A program made the position numbers and the translations under genes. Below are positions 35,918 to 43,771 of a stretch of 64,000 bases of DNA, one piece after another (position 1 is the stretch's first letter; every line of letters begins with the position of its first letter). The notes beneath the pieces were generated by a model. The model ran no database searches and had not been told where the DNA came from. It saw nothing but the letters and a program-made list of their open reading frames with translations. The stretch is from contig QAMK01000024.1 of the NCBI GenBank assembly GCA_003149915.1, positions 62,001-126,000 on the forward strand, in the 5' to 3' direction. This DNA is from Bacillota bacterium (GTDB taxonomy: Bacteria; Bacillota_I; Bacilli_A; RF39; UBA660).

Positions 35918-36799
35918 ATGAATGTTATTTCAATATCAAAGAAAAAGTTTGCGGAACTGATGCCGCTTACTTTGGCAAAAGAAATCATGAATGCAGAATC
36001 TACTATATATGACTTCCCATATCGTAAAGAACGAAAAGTTTTCAAAAAAATCCACAATTTATCTGGCCCAGTTTTAACAACCAAATTAGATACAATTGAG
36101 ATGTTGGATACATACCGAGAGTATTTACCAGAAAGTTTTTGTGTCCCAGACAATCTAGTTGCGATTGATCAAACTATCTCAGGATTTACCGTTCCATTTG
36201 TGGAAGGGGAGAACTTAGCATCCGTTTTAGCAGACCCAAATGTTAGTATAAAAAAGCAAATTAATTATTTAAAACAAATTGGCGAAATTTTAGACCAATT
36301 GAAACAGATGCGGAAATCAACTCCTGTCAATGGTTTATATTTAAACGATCTACATGAATCCAATTTTATTGTAGATTCCAAAAGTGAAACCATTCGCGTA
36401 GTAGATTTAGATAGTTGTAAAATCGGCAGTAATCTACCAATGTCTTCAAGATATTTAGTTCCGACGGCATTGGTAGCAGATGCACAAGGAAAATATAAAC
36501 GCAATACGAATCCAGGTGCATCTGGATATATCGTTGCGGATGAAAATTCAGATTTGTATTGTTATAATATCATGATTTTAAATTATCTATACGGTTCTAG
36601 TGTAAATAATATTGGTCTTACAGATTTCTATGACTATTTAACCTATCTCAGCGAAATTGGGATGGAACCGGATTTAATTAATAGTTTTCGAATGTTACTA
36701 CATTCATGTGATAATAGAAATCCTGCTCCAGAATTAGACAGCATCACCAAAGAACAATTCTTATTAGCGAAGAAAAAGGTATACAGACAGGCAAGATAA
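35918..36799 (+). CDS. Protein kinase-like fold protein
   Basis: 293 aa. The sequence GLYLNDLHESNFIVDSKSETIRVVDLDSCKIG (139-170) carries a catalytic loop with Asp144 and Asn149 (NDLHESN) and a metal-binding D-L-D (163-165), in the order and spacing of eukaryotic-like and aminoglycoside-phosphotransferase-like kinases. A hinge-like segment GFTVPFVEGENLASVL precedes it. The N-terminal lobe lacks a clear Gly-rich loop, and the ATP-binding Lys is uncertain, so activity is not assured. It resembles kinase-like proteins encoded beside capsule or cell-envelope genes in Bacillota. An extended -10 (TGATATAAT, 35882-35890) and GGTGTGGTG precede ATG 35918. Convergent with rarA. Confidence 0.75.
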   Translation: MNVISISKKKFAELMPLTLAKEIMNAESTIYDFPYRKERKVFKKIHNLSGPVLTTKLDTIEMLDTYREYLPESFCVPDNLVAIDQTISGFTVPFVEGENLASVLADPNVSIKKQINYLKQIGEILDQLKQMRKSTPVNGLYLNDLHESNFIVDSKSETIRVVDLDSCKIGSNLPMSSRYLVPTALVADAQGKYKRNTNPGASGYIVADENSDLYCYNIMILNYLYGSSVNNIGLTDFYDYLTYLSEIGMEPDLINSFRMLLHSCDNRNPAPELDSITKEQFLLAKKKVYRQAR

Positions 36800-36824
36800 A
36801 AACGAGTTAAGATGACTCGTTTTT
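36798..36824. terminator. Bidirectional terminator between the kinase-like gene and rarA
   Basis: AAAAACGAGT (36798-36807) pairs with ACTCGTTTTT (36815-36824). T runs on both sides serve both convergent genes. Confidence 0.85.
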
Positions 36825-38039
36825 CTTTTTGATTTCAGCAATCTTTTGATCAATTTCAGCTAGAGCTCGTTCATACTTGGATTCGCTCTTCGGAATGTAG
36901 TACTTCTTTTTCTTTAAATTATCTGGTAAGTACTGTTGATAGATGTAACTTCCTTTATAGTCATGAGGATACTTATATTCTGGCGTCCCACCACCTCGTA
37001 AATAGACGGGAATAGGGCCCGCTCTTCCTGTTTCTACATCGGCAATGGCATTGTCAAGTGCAACATGGGCAGTATTGGATTTCGGCGACAATGCCATTTC
37101 GATTACAATCTCGGCAAGTGGAATTCTAGCTTCTGGAAATCCTACTAAAGTTGCTGCATGAATCGCAGCCATAACTTTGGGACCGATAGAGGGATTGGCA
37201 AGACCGATATCTTCATAAGCAATGACGGAAAGTCGTCTTGCGATGCTTTCTAAGTCACCAGCAACCACAAGACGCGCTAAATAGTGTAGCGATGCATCGA
37301 CGTCACTGCCACGAATCGACTTTTGTAGGGCACTCAAAACATCGTAATAACCGTCGCCATCTTTATCCATGAAGAACGAGCCTTTATTGCTAATTCCTCC
37401 CACGGCATCCATCGTTACTTTTTTATCTTTCGTAGAGTAGAAAGCAACTTCTAGTAAGTTATAAGCAAAACGAAGATCGTTTCCAGAGATGCTTGCAATA
37501 TAGTTTAGCACATCGTCTTCAATTTGAATTCCTTCTAAATCTGGATGTTTTATCGCTCGTTTCAACCCTTCTAAAATATCTTCTTTCGTGAGTTCATGTA
37601 GTTCGAACAATTGACAACGACTACGAATTGCCGGATTGATTGCATGATAGGGATTGCTTGTCGTCATACCGATTAATGTAATTAAACCACTTTCCAGTTG
37701 AGGAAGTAAAAGATCTTGTTTATCTTTGTTCATACGATGAATTTCATCCATGACTAAAACGATTCCATCGTATACTTTTGCTTCTTCTACGACGACGTTG
37801 AAGTCTTGCTTATTAGAAGTAGTAGCATTCAAAAAGCGATAACGAACACCCAAATCTTTTACAATTGCCATTGCAATCGATGTTTTCCCAATTCCTGGTC
37901 TACCATATAAAATCATCGAAAATAGTTTTTTATTTTCGACTAAGTTTCGTAAAACTTTTCCTTTTCCCAATAAGTGTTTTTGACCGATTACTTCATCGAT
38001 TAAATTCGGAGCTAATTTTAATGCTAGCGGTTTTTCCAT
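36807..38039 (-). CDS. rarA: Replication-associated recombination protein A (AAA+ ATPase)
   Basis: 410 aa. RarA/MgsA is a clamp-loader-like ATPase acting at stalled replication forks. Visible are Walker A GRPGIGKT (46-53), Walker B VLVMDEIHR, the sensor region GMTTSNPYHAINPAIRSRCQLFEL, and the C-terminal MgsA domain with SIRGSDVDASLHYLARLVVAGDLESIARRLSVIAYEDIGLA and PEYKYPHDY. The start was moved to ATG 38039, because AGAGGTGG (38053-38046) lies about 9 nt upstream and overlaps the alternative GTG at 38048. Convergent with the kinase-like gene; both share one terminator. Confidence 0.95.
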   Translation of the reverse strand: MEKPLALKLAPNLIDEVIGQKHLLGKGKVLRNLVENKKLFSMILYGRPGIGKTSIAMAIVKDLGVRYRFLNATTSNKQDFNVVVEEAKVYDGIVLVMDEIHRMNKDKQDLLLPQLESGLITLIGMTTSNPYHAINPAIRSRCQLFELHELTKEDILEGLKRAIKHPDLEGIQIEDDVLNYIASISGNDLRFAYNLLEVAFYSTKDKKVTMDAVGGISNKGSFFMDKDGDGYYDVLSALQKSIRGSDVDASLHYLARLVVAGDLESIARRLSVIAYEDIGLANPSIGPKVMAAIHAATLVGFPEARIPLAEIVIEMALSPKSNTAHVALDNAIADVETGRAGPIPVYLRGGGTPEYKYPHDYKGSYIYQQYLPDNLKKKKYYIPKSESKYERALAEIDQKIAEIKKKNESS

Positions 38040-38196
38040 TCGTGCCACCTCTAATCCGTTTTGTCTTACAATATTTTATCATACATTCGTTTTAATTACC
38101 ATAAAAAACGAATTCATAGCTTTCGTTACTACAGAGAGAGGAACCCTATCGCAAAATAAAAAAATATGCTATAATAGTATCCGTTAGGGATGAAAT

Positions 38197-39102
38197 ATGA
38201 AAGATAATGAAATCAGTAAATTAATTGGATTGTATATCGATAGTGTAAAATATGAAGAACGTTTAAGCGATAAGACAGGAGAGTCTTACAGTTACAGTTT
38301 AAATGCCTATCAAGAGTATTTGCAAAAAAGAAACATAAATAAAGTCAAGCAAATCAAAAAAGAAGATATTGAAGACTACTTAAAAATATTAGCACACGAC
38401 AAACACGAAAAAACCACTAGTATTGCCCACGAATTGACAGCAATCAAAAACTTTCATAAGTTTCTAGTGAAAACGGAAGTGTTAGAGAAAGACGTCTCAC
38501 TCTTAATTGAACGACCAAAGTTAACCAAACATTTACCAGATACATTGAGTATTGAGGAAGTAGATAAACTGTTAGACATTCGTTTGCAAACGGTATACGA
38601 TTATCGCAATAAAGCGATGTTAGAGTTACTTTATGGAACAGGAATGCGTGTCAGTGAACTTTGCTCTCTAACATTACATGATATCGATTTAGAAAATTGT
38701 GTTGTAAGATGTATTGGAAAAGGAAACAAAGAACGAATGATTCCCATTGGAGAATATGCTCTAGAAGCCCTAAAAAACTACCTAAATTGGCGTAGTAGCA
38801 TGTGCAAAGGATTCCAGACCGATGCCTTATTTTTAAATAATCACGGTCGTCCTATTACACGCGTCGGATTCTTTAAAAACTTGAAAGCAATTCTAGAAAA
38901 ACAGGGAATTCAAAAGAACGTTTCCCCACATACCTTAAGACACTCTTTTGCCACACATTTGCTAGAGCGAGGAGCAGACTTAAGAAGCATTCAAGAGTTA
39001 TTAGGGCACTCTGATTTATCGACCACAAGAATTTACACGCATATTTCAAATGAGAAAGTAAAAAAAGATTACGAAGAATATCATCCCTTTAATCAGGAGT
39101 AG
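38197..39102 (+). CDS. xerD: Site-specific tyrosine recombinase XerD
   Basis: 301 aa, standard length. It resolves chromosome dimers at dif with a partner Xer protein. The N-terminal SAM-like core-binding domain spans about 1-100, the catalytic domain 105-301. All catalytic residues are present: Arg151 (GTGMRVSEL), Lys175 (IGKGNK), His245 and Arg248 (SPHTLRHSF), His271 (LLGHSDLSTT) and nucleophile Tyr280. The gene lies upstream of deoB as ripX does in B. subtilis, which supports XerD over a phage integrase. An extended -10 (TGCTATAAT, 38167-38175) lies about 20 bp before ATG 38197. Confidence 0.93.
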   Translation: MKDNEISKLIGLYIDSVKYEERLSDKTGESYSYSLNAYQEYLQKRNINKVKQIKKEDIEDYLKILAHDKHEKTTSIAHELTAIKNFHKFLVKTEVLEKDVSLLIERPKLTKHLPDTLSIEEVDKLLDIRLQTVYDYRNKAMLELLYGTGMRVSELCSLTLHDIDLENCVVRCIGKGNKERMIPIGEYALEALKNYLNWRSSMCKGFQTDALFLNNHGRPITRVGFFKNLKAILEKQGIQKNVSPHTLRHSFATHLLERGADLRSIQELLGHSDLSTTRIYTHISNEKVKKDYEEYHPFNQE

Positions 39103-39113
39103 GAGGTTTTGTG

Positions 39114-39728
39114 ATGGATTCACATATTAAAAATTTAAATTTAAATTTAGAAATGATCAAATGGGTTCAACAAGAGAAGAACAGTGCAACTGATCAATGG
39201 TTACAAGAAGGCGATTTTACCCGTAAAAAAGAACAAGAATTAGCCCAATTTCATAGTCTAAAATTAAAATCAACCCAACTAAAAGGCCGTATCAAATGGA
39301 TTGTTCCATTAACAATTGGCGGAACGATTGCACTTACATTCGTTTCTCCGTACTTAACACCTATCGGTTTGGCATTCGGTCTCGGTGTAACATCTTATCA
39401 TCTAATCAAATCAAAAGAATATCAAAAAAAGTATAATGCAACTGATTTTACGAGAATTCATTTAGAACGAGAAGTCTTAGATGATAAGGAAAAATTAAAA
39501 CAAATGGAACAATATCGCAATCAACTAGATGAGGAAAGAAAGAGATTAAATCGAGAGCAACTGGAGCAACTTCAAAAAACAGAAGAAGAAAAAACGGGCA
39601 TTCGCCACAGATTAGATAGTTATGTATTAATCAAACCAAAGGATGACGTTCAATATCCATTAACTGTGGAAGAACAAAAAGAATTAGATAACTACAAGGC
39701 AAAAGTTCTTCAATTAAAACAGCAATAA
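39114..39728 (+). CDS. Hypothetical membrane protein with coiled coil, 204 aa
   Basis: ATG 39114 follows AGGAGG (39101-39106) at 7 nt; the in-frame GTG at 39111 is less well spaced. Two adjacent TM helices near residues 62-96 (WIVPLTIGGTIALTFVSPYL and PIGLAFGLGVTSYHLI) form a hairpin. Both flanks are long, charged helices, the second (REVLDDKEKLKQMEQYRNQLDEERKRLNREQLEQL) being a strong coiled coil. The layout suggests a membrane-tethered scaffold. It is inserted between xerD (12 nt upstream) and deoB, which are adjacent in Bacillus. No family recognised. Confidence 0.75.
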   Translation: MDSHIKNLNLNLEMIKWVQQEKNSATDQWLQEGDFTRKKEQELAQFHSLKLKSTQLKGRIKWIVPLTIGGTIALTFVSPYLTPIGLAFGLGVTSYHLIKSKEYQKKYNATDFTRIHLEREVLDDKEKLKQMEQYRNQLDEERKRLNREQLEQLQKTEEEKTGIRHRLDSYVLIKPKDDVQYPLTVEEQKELDNYKAKVLQLKQQ

Positions 39729-39774
39729 TTATAGGATGCAATAGACAAAGAGAATAGTAGGAGTGTGTATTATA

Positions 39775-40938
39775 ATGAAATACAAACGAATCTTTTTAAT
39801 GATTTTAGATTCACTAGGAGTAGGGGAAGCAGTCGATGCTAGTAACTATGGAGACACTGGTGCTAATACGTTGAGTCACATTAACGAAAAGTGCCCATTA
39901 TTTGTTCCAAATCTACAGAAACTAGGATTTTTAGATACTTTAACACTAAGAGAACATAAAGATGTCGAAGGGTATTATACGTTTGCAAGACCAACAAATA
40001 CTGGAAAAGATAGCTTGTCTGGTCATTATGAATTGATGGGAATTAAAAACAACATTCCGTTTAAAACGTTTGCAGAAACAGGATTCCCTAGAGAGTTAAT
40101 CGATGAAATCGAACGCGTAACCGGTCGTAAAATCATCGGTAACAAAGTGAGCGATGCTGCTACAATCGTTAGCGAACTAGGAGAACGACAAATGGAACAA
40201 GGCTCTCTCATTCTTTTTATGACAAACGAATCCAATCTACAAATCGCTGCCCATGAAGATGTCGTACCAATGCAAAAATTATATACATACTGTGAAAAGA
40301 TTAGAAGACTGACAATGAAAGAAGAATGGCGTGTCGGTCGTGTGATTGCTAGACCATTTACAGGAAAACCAGGCAAGTTTCGCCTAACAAACGAACGCAA
40401 AGACTATGCCATTAAACCTCCTCGCAAAACCGTTTTAGATTTCTTAAAAGAACATAATTACAATGTGATTTCAATTGGTAAAATCAACGATATCTTTGAC
40501 GGTGAAGGAATCACAAAAGTAATTAAAGCAACATCGAATATGGAAGCAATCAATAAACTAACCGACATCATGGAAAAAGATTTTAAAGGTCTATGTGTCA
40601 TCAATCTAGATGAATTTGACCAACAAGGACATGCTAGAAATACGGAAAGTTATGCAAATTTAATCGAACAATTAGACGTTGAAATTCCAATGATTATCAA
40701 TAAATTAAATAACGACGACTTACTGATTATTACAGCAGACCACGGTAACGATCCAACGTTCAAAGGAAATTCTCATACGAGAGAAAATGTCCCTGTCATG
40801 ATTTTTGGTAGATCATTTAGAGAACCAAAATGTATGGAACCGTTAGATTCTTTAGCAGATATCGGAGCCACGATTGCAGATAATTTCGAAGTGGAAGAAC
40901 CGGAAATTGGAATTAGTATTCTAGACGAATTAAAATAA
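39775..40938 (+). CDS. deoB: Phosphopentomutase
   Basis: 387 aa, alkaline-phosphatase superfamily. It converts (deoxy)ribose-1-phosphate to the 5-phosphate in nucleoside salvage. Visible are MILDSLGVGEA (metal-binding Asp12), TGKDSLSGHYELMG, NLDEFDQQGHARNTESYA and ITADHGNDPTFKGNSHTREN. The family's phosphate-accepting Thr in GKDT appears to be Ser80 here (GKDS), a conservative but unusual change. ATG 39775 is preferred to GTG 39763, which overlaps the TAGGAG site. It keeps the xerD-deoB neighbourhood of Bacillus, but the purine-nucleoside phosphorylase gene that often follows is missing. Confidence 0.95.
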   Translation: MKYKRIFLMILDSLGVGEAVDASNYGDTGANTLSHINEKCPLFVPNLQKLGFLDTLTLREHKDVEGYYTFARPTNTGKDSLSGHYELMGIKNNIPFKTFAETGFPRELIDEIERVTGRKIIGNKVSDAATIVSELGERQMEQGSLILFMTNESNLQIAAHEDVVPMQKLYTYCEKIRRLTMKEEWRVGRVIARPFTGKPGKFRLTNERKDYAIKPPRKTVLDFLKEHNYNVISIGKINDIFDGEGITKVIKATSNMEAINKLTDIMEKDFKGLCVINLDEFDQQGHARNTESYANLIEQLDVEIPMIINKLNNDDLLIITADHGNDPTFKGNSHTRENVPVMIFGRSFREPKCMEPLDSLADIGATIADNFEVEEPEIGISILDELK

Positions 40939-40939
40939 G

Positions 40940-40966
40940 AAAAGGACGATTTATTCGTCCTTTTTG
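40940..40966. terminator. Bidirectional terminator between deoB and the DUF1540 gene
   Basis: AAAAGGACGA (40940-40949) pairs with TCGTCCTTTT (40955-40964) around TTTAT, with T runs in both directions. Confidence 0.88.
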
Positions 40967-40967
40967 T

Positions 40968-41144
40968 TTACTCACACTCGTAATTATCACAAACTGTGTT
41001 TTCCTTTGTAGCATTGTCTTCTTCGCAAGTATTTACACATATTTGTGATAAGGAACAAGTGTCTCCATCACAATAATGATTGCAAGAAGTAACTTTACAA
41101 GCAATCTTTTGATTGTGACGAGTTGCTTTATTTTCTTTTTCCAT
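40968..41144 (-). CDS. DUF1540-type cysteine-rich small protein
   Basis: 58 aa with eight cysteines. The spacing A-C-K-V-T-S-C-N-H-Y-C at the start and V-C-D-N-Y-E-C at the end is that of DUF1540, a small probable metal-binding domain frequent in sporulating Bacillota. Start ATG 41144 follows AAGGGTGA; a longer frame upstream to 41249 encodes an unlikely hydrophobic extension and has no ribosome site. Convergent with deoB, sharing its terminator. Its upstream region is the target of the insertion sequence at 41212, which has therefore separated it from any distal regulatory DNA. Confidence 0.82.
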   Translation of the reverse strand: MEKENKATRHNQKIACKVTSCNHYCDGDTCSLSQICVNTCEEDNATKENTVCDNYECE

Positions 41145-41173
41145 TGTATCACCCTTATTAGGATAAGAAGAAA

Positions 41174-41198
41174 AGAGAAAAATATACAAACTTAAAAT
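41174..41198 (+). repeat. 25-bp direct repeat, left copy flanking the insertion sequence
   Basis: A 25-bp sequence (starting AGAGAAAAATATACAAAC) recurs exactly at 42321-42345, just beyond the other end of the insertion sequence. Confidence 0.9.
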
Positions 41199-41204
41199 TG
41201 TATA

Positions 41205-41211
41205 ATTGTAA
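41205..41211 (+). repeat. Target-site duplication, left
   Basis: ATTGTAA, repeated at 42307-42313 directly after the right end of the insertion sequence. The length is 7 bp, or 8 if one boundary base is shifted. Confidence 0.75.
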
Positions 41212-42306
41212 ATGATGTGAGACAAAATTTGTGAAAAAAATAAAAGCAATATGATATAGTTACAATGTAATTATTAATTATTGTTTTTTTCTATAATTTT
41301 TTGCCTCATTTGTAAAGGAGTGAGCCAACCAAGAATTTGCATAGGAATGTTATTGGAACGTTTGAGATATGATTTCATTTGTTTTAATAAATCATTATAG
41401 GAATAAAACTTAAGATAGAAATAAAATCTTTGTTGATCATTTCTGTGACTTCTTTCAACTTTACCGTTGTGTCTAGGAGTTCTAGGTTTAATCAATTTGT
41501 GAGATATTTTTAAAGATTCAAGTAAAGTGTCTAATGGATGAGTTTTATCTGTTTTCATAGTATAAGTAAATTCTTGACCATTATCTGTTTGAATGATTTT
41601 AGGTTTATAGCCAAAATAAACAATCGCTCTTTTTACAAAATCAATAGTAGAATAGGAAGATTGTTCTTTGTAAGGATAAATAAATCTTTCACGTGATGCT
41701 TCATCAATTATAGTGTATTGGTAAAATTTGTCAGGAATTTGTCCAGCATAACATTCTTTTGGAATGACTTTAACATCCATTTGCCATTTCATACCAATAT
41801 TGGTAGGAGTATCATATTTCCTGGGAATATACTTAGAATGGTGTTCAGTATTCACTTTATACTTAAGTTTTCTAACAATTCTAAATAAAGAACAAGCATG
41901 CCTAGAATAGCCCTTTTCAGTCCTTAATTTTCCATAAAGTTCACAAAGAGAGATTGTTGGATTTCTTCTAATATAATTTTTAATCCAATATAATTCTTGT
42001 TTTGTATGAGCTTTTGGATGAGGAGATAAAGGTTTATGGGATTTATCTGTTAAAGATTCTTTTGTACCATTAAATTTTTTGTTCCAGCGCATAAGAGAGG
42101 CTTTAGAACATTTATATCTTCTGCAAACAAAAGATATTGGATTTCCATTTCTATATAATAAAACAGCATAATATTTAGTATTTAAACTATGTGGATAATG
42201 TGATATACTTGTCATAGCAATAAGTCCTTTCTAATGTAAATGTTTTGTCTTAATTACATTTTACTAGACTTATTGCTTTTTTACTATATTGAAAAGTCTC
42301 ACATCA
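41212..42306 (-). mobile_element. Complete insertion sequence of about 1.1 kb (rve/DDE type)
   Basis: Terminal inverted repeats TGATGTGAGAC (41213-41223) and GTCTCACATCA (42296-42306) continue with weaker similarity (A/T block then AAAAGCAATA). They are flanked by ATTGTAA target duplications. One transposase gene fills the element on the minus strand. An inner pair, GCAATAAGTC (42217-42226) and GACTTATTGC (42267-42276), flanks the transposase promoter region. Both ends and the open frame are intact, so the element may be active. Confidence 0.88.
41274..42215 (-). CDS. Transposase, IS3/IS481-like with rve domain
   Basis: 313 aa. Residues 1-100 are two helix-turn-helix-like segments (PISFVCRRYKCSKASLMRWNKKF and PTISLCELYGKLRTEKGYSRHACSLFRIV). 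The integrase core follows with Asp in WQMDVKVI, Asp in IQTDNGQEF and Glu in HNGKVERSH, a complete D-D-E triad. The C-terminus PMQILGWLTPLQMRQKI is typical of the superfamily. ATG 42215 follows AAAGGA. A single frame without programmed frameshift favours IS481-like over classical IS3. Family assignment below the rve level is uncertain. Confidence 0.88.
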   Translation of the reverse strand: MTSISHYPHSLNTKYYAVLLYRNGNPISFVCRRYKCSKASLMRWNKKFNGTKESLTDKSHKPLSPHPKAHTKQELYWIKNYIRRNPTISLCELYGKLRTEKGYSRHACSLFRIVRKLKYKVNTEHHSKYIPRKYDTPTNIGMKWQMDVKVIPKECYAGQIPDKFYQYTIIDEASRERFIYPYKEQSSYSTIDFVKRAIVYFGYKPKIIQTDNGQEFTYTMKTDKTHPLDTLLESLKISHKLIKPRTPRHNGKVERSHRNDQQRFYFYLKFYSYNDLLKQMKSYLKRSNNIPMQILGWLTPLQMRQKIIEKNNN

Positions 42307-42313
42307 ATTGTAA
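42307..42313 (+). repeat. Target-site duplication, right
   Basis: ATTGTAA, matching 41205-41211. Confidence 0.75.
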
Positions 42314-42320
42314 CATTACA

Positions 42321-42345
42321 AGAGAAAAATATACAAACTTAAAAT
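42321..42345 (+). repeat. 25-bp direct repeat, right copy flanking the insertion sequence
   Basis: Exact copy of 41174-41198. Without the insertion sequence the two copies would be about 45 bp apart, a short tandem repeat that existed before insertion. Confidence 0.9.
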
Positions 42346-42349
42346 AACA

Positions 42350-42378
42350 TTGCTCGTGTAATTAAAACATGTTATTAT
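42350..42378 (+). promoter_or_regulatory. Sigma-A promoter
   Basis: TTGCTC (42350-42355), 17-bp spacer, TATTAT (42373-42378), just before the 81-aa gene. Confidence 0.6.
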
Positions 42379-42404
42379 GATAATAAAAGAGTAGGAGAAT
42401 TTTC

Positions 42405-42650
42405 ATGAGTACACAGAAAGATTTTGCAGTATTTCTAGCAATAATAGGTATTGGTTGTATAATTGCTGGATGTTATCAATTATTTTTTAATTCTTCCACA
42501 GAAGCAGGAAAGAGGAACAATTATCAGAAACATTATATTTATGTTTCTGAATTGACTGACTATAATCAGAACAATTATACTTACAAATACTATGCATACG
42601 ATGAAAAAATGTTTTATACCAAATCAAATATGGGACTGTTCTATGAATAA
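42405..42650 (+). CDS. Small single-pass membrane protein, 81 aa
   Basis: ATG 42405 follows GTAGGAG. One N-terminal hydrophobic helix (FAVFLAIIGIGCIIAGCYQLFF, about 8-29) is followed by a polar, Tyr/Asn-rich tail (QNNYTYKYYAYDEKMFYTKS). The IIAGC pentamer resembles a lipobox, but the preceding basic residues are few, so a plain membrane anchor is at least as likely. It lies in the accessory patch beside the insertion sequence and upstream of a lipoprotein gene. Function unknown. Confidence 0.6.
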   Translation: MSTQKDFAVFLAIIGIGCIIAGCYQLFFNSSTEAGKRNNYQKHYIYVSELTDYNQNNYTYKYYAYDEKMFYTKSNMGLFYE

Positions 42651-42707
42651 TTCTTGTCAAAACAGACAGAATTGATTATAATTATTAATGGGTAGTAGGT
42701 GAGTCCT

Positions 42708-43145
42708 TTGAAAAAAATTACATATATTGCTATCTTGTTACTTTTTACAATAACTTTGACAGGATGTGCAAATCAAGATAAAACAAATGAGCAAACAATT
42801 TTTCATATTAATGAAGTAGCAGAAGTAGGGGATACTGAAATTGTTCTAAATGACGTCTATGAAACGAAGAACTGGAACGATATTGAAAGAGAAAATGACA
42901 CCTACTTAATCTTTGAATTCCGAATTACCAATCATAGTAAATCGAATTTAGGAATTAATTCAGGAAATAATTTCAAATTGATTATCGACGGGATACAGTA
43001 TCCAGATATGAATAATAACTCTACAGCTTTCGTTCAACAAGATAAATCGATGATCTATCAAGTAGTGTACGATGTACCAGAAAAAGATAGTTATGAATTA
43101 ACTTTTGTTTCTGGAAATGATAGTATTCAATTTATTACAAACTAA
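42708..43145 (+). CDS. Lipoprotein with DUF4352-like domain
   Basis: 145 aa. TTG 42708 is chosen as start because AGGTGAG (42697-42703) lies just upstream; GTG 42699 overlaps it. The signal KKITYIAILLLFTITLTGC has a lipobox (LTGC) with the lipidated Cys near residue 20. The mature domain is an immunoglobulin-like beta sandwich of the DUF4352 kind: VGDTEIVLNDVYETKNW, DTYLIFEFRITNHSKSNLGI, FKLIIDGIQYPD and MIYQVVYDVPEKDSYELTFVS. Such domains are found on the outer face of Gram-positive membranes; role unknown. It ends in a strong terminator. Confidence 0.82.
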   Translation: MKKITYIAILLLFTITLTGCANQDKTNEQTIFHINEVAEVGDTEIVLNDVYETKNWNDIERENDTYLIFEFRITNHSKSNLGINSGNNFKLIIDGIQYPDMNNNSTAFVQQDKSMIYQVVYDVPEKDSYELTFVSGNDSIQFITN

Positions 43146-43175
43146 AACACTAGGAAATAAAACTAGTGTTTTTAT
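43144..43175 (+). terminator. Rho-independent terminator
   Basis: AAAACACTAG pairs with CTAGTGTTTT, followed by a T-rich run; overlaps the stop codon of the lipoprotein gene. Confidence 0.9.
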
Positions 43176-43252
43176 TATATTTAAATTAGAACAAGCGTAT
43201 GATAACAAGTAATGTTAAAGTAAATAAATAACTCATTAATAAGGAATCTATT

Positions 43253-43354
43253 ATGTATAAAGTAATCATGAAAAAGAGAACGTTAGATAATAAGATAATA
43301 AGGGAATCATTAAGTGCTGTTCTTAAAATGTTTTCCGAAAAGAAGTTAACATAA
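43253..43354 (+). CDS. Possible 33-residue peptide or gene remnant
   Basis: ATG 43253 lies 7 nt after AAGGA and runs to TAA 43352. The product is basic (MYKVIMKKRTLDNKIIRES at the start) and has no recognised motif. No promoter was found upstream. It may be a fragment of a lost gene. Weak call. Confidence 0.25.
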   Translation: MYKVIMKKRTLDNKIIRESLSAVLKMFSEKKLT

Positions 43355-43594
43355 TATCAATTATAGGAAGTTTCTGGTTACACAAAATAAAGTATATCAT
43401 ATAAAGATATAATGATTATACATCAATTATAGCATAAAATCATAACTATGAAAAGCATAGCTTAATGTTAACGAATGATGAATTATGCAACGACAGATAT
43501 TTTAAAATTAAATTTAAAATAACAATCAATCATTCAAATAAAAAAATAAATTTGAAAAATAAAAAACAGAACAGATTTGAAAAATTAAATATTA

Positions 43595-43669
43595 TATAAC
43601 CTTATTAAATATAAATATAAGGTTATAAACGCGCGTATATTAACCTTATTAATATTATATATAAGGTTA
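43595..43669. repeat. Two adjacent inverted repeats around a CG-rich palindrome
   Basis: First: TATAACCTTAT (43595-43605) and ATAAGGTTATA (43617-43627). Second: TAACCTTAT (43641-43649) and ATAAGGTTA (43661-43669). Both loops are 11 nt. Between them lies ACGCGCGT (43629-43636). AACCTTAT thus occurs four times in alternating orientation. Confidence 0.85.
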
Positions 43670-43718
43670 TAATATATAAATAAAAATTTAATTCACAATA
43701 CAAATTATATAAAATCAA

Positions 43719-43745
43719 AAAGAAGAGTACTACTCTATTTTTTGA
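43719..43745 (+). terminator. Terminator-like hairpin
   Basis: AGAGT (43724-43728) and ACTCT (43732-43736) around ACT, followed by ATTTTTT. No gene directly precedes it on this strand. Confidence 0.4.
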
Positions 43746-43771
43746 AAGAAAAAATTTTTTGAAAGAAAAAA
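43738..43771 (+). repeat. 17-bp tandem repeat, two copies
   Basis: TTTTTTGAAAGAAAAAA occurs twice head to tail (43738-43754 and 43755-43771). Confidence 0.9.

Noticed and set aside
38197-39102. Phage or integrative-element integrase
   Set aside because: The protein has standard XerD length and lies before deoB as in Bacillus; no att repeats or phage genes are nearby.
41145-41249. N-terminal extension of the DUF1540 protein
   Set aside because: The extra hydrophobic residues have no ribosome site, are not part of the family, and run into the insertion-sequence end.
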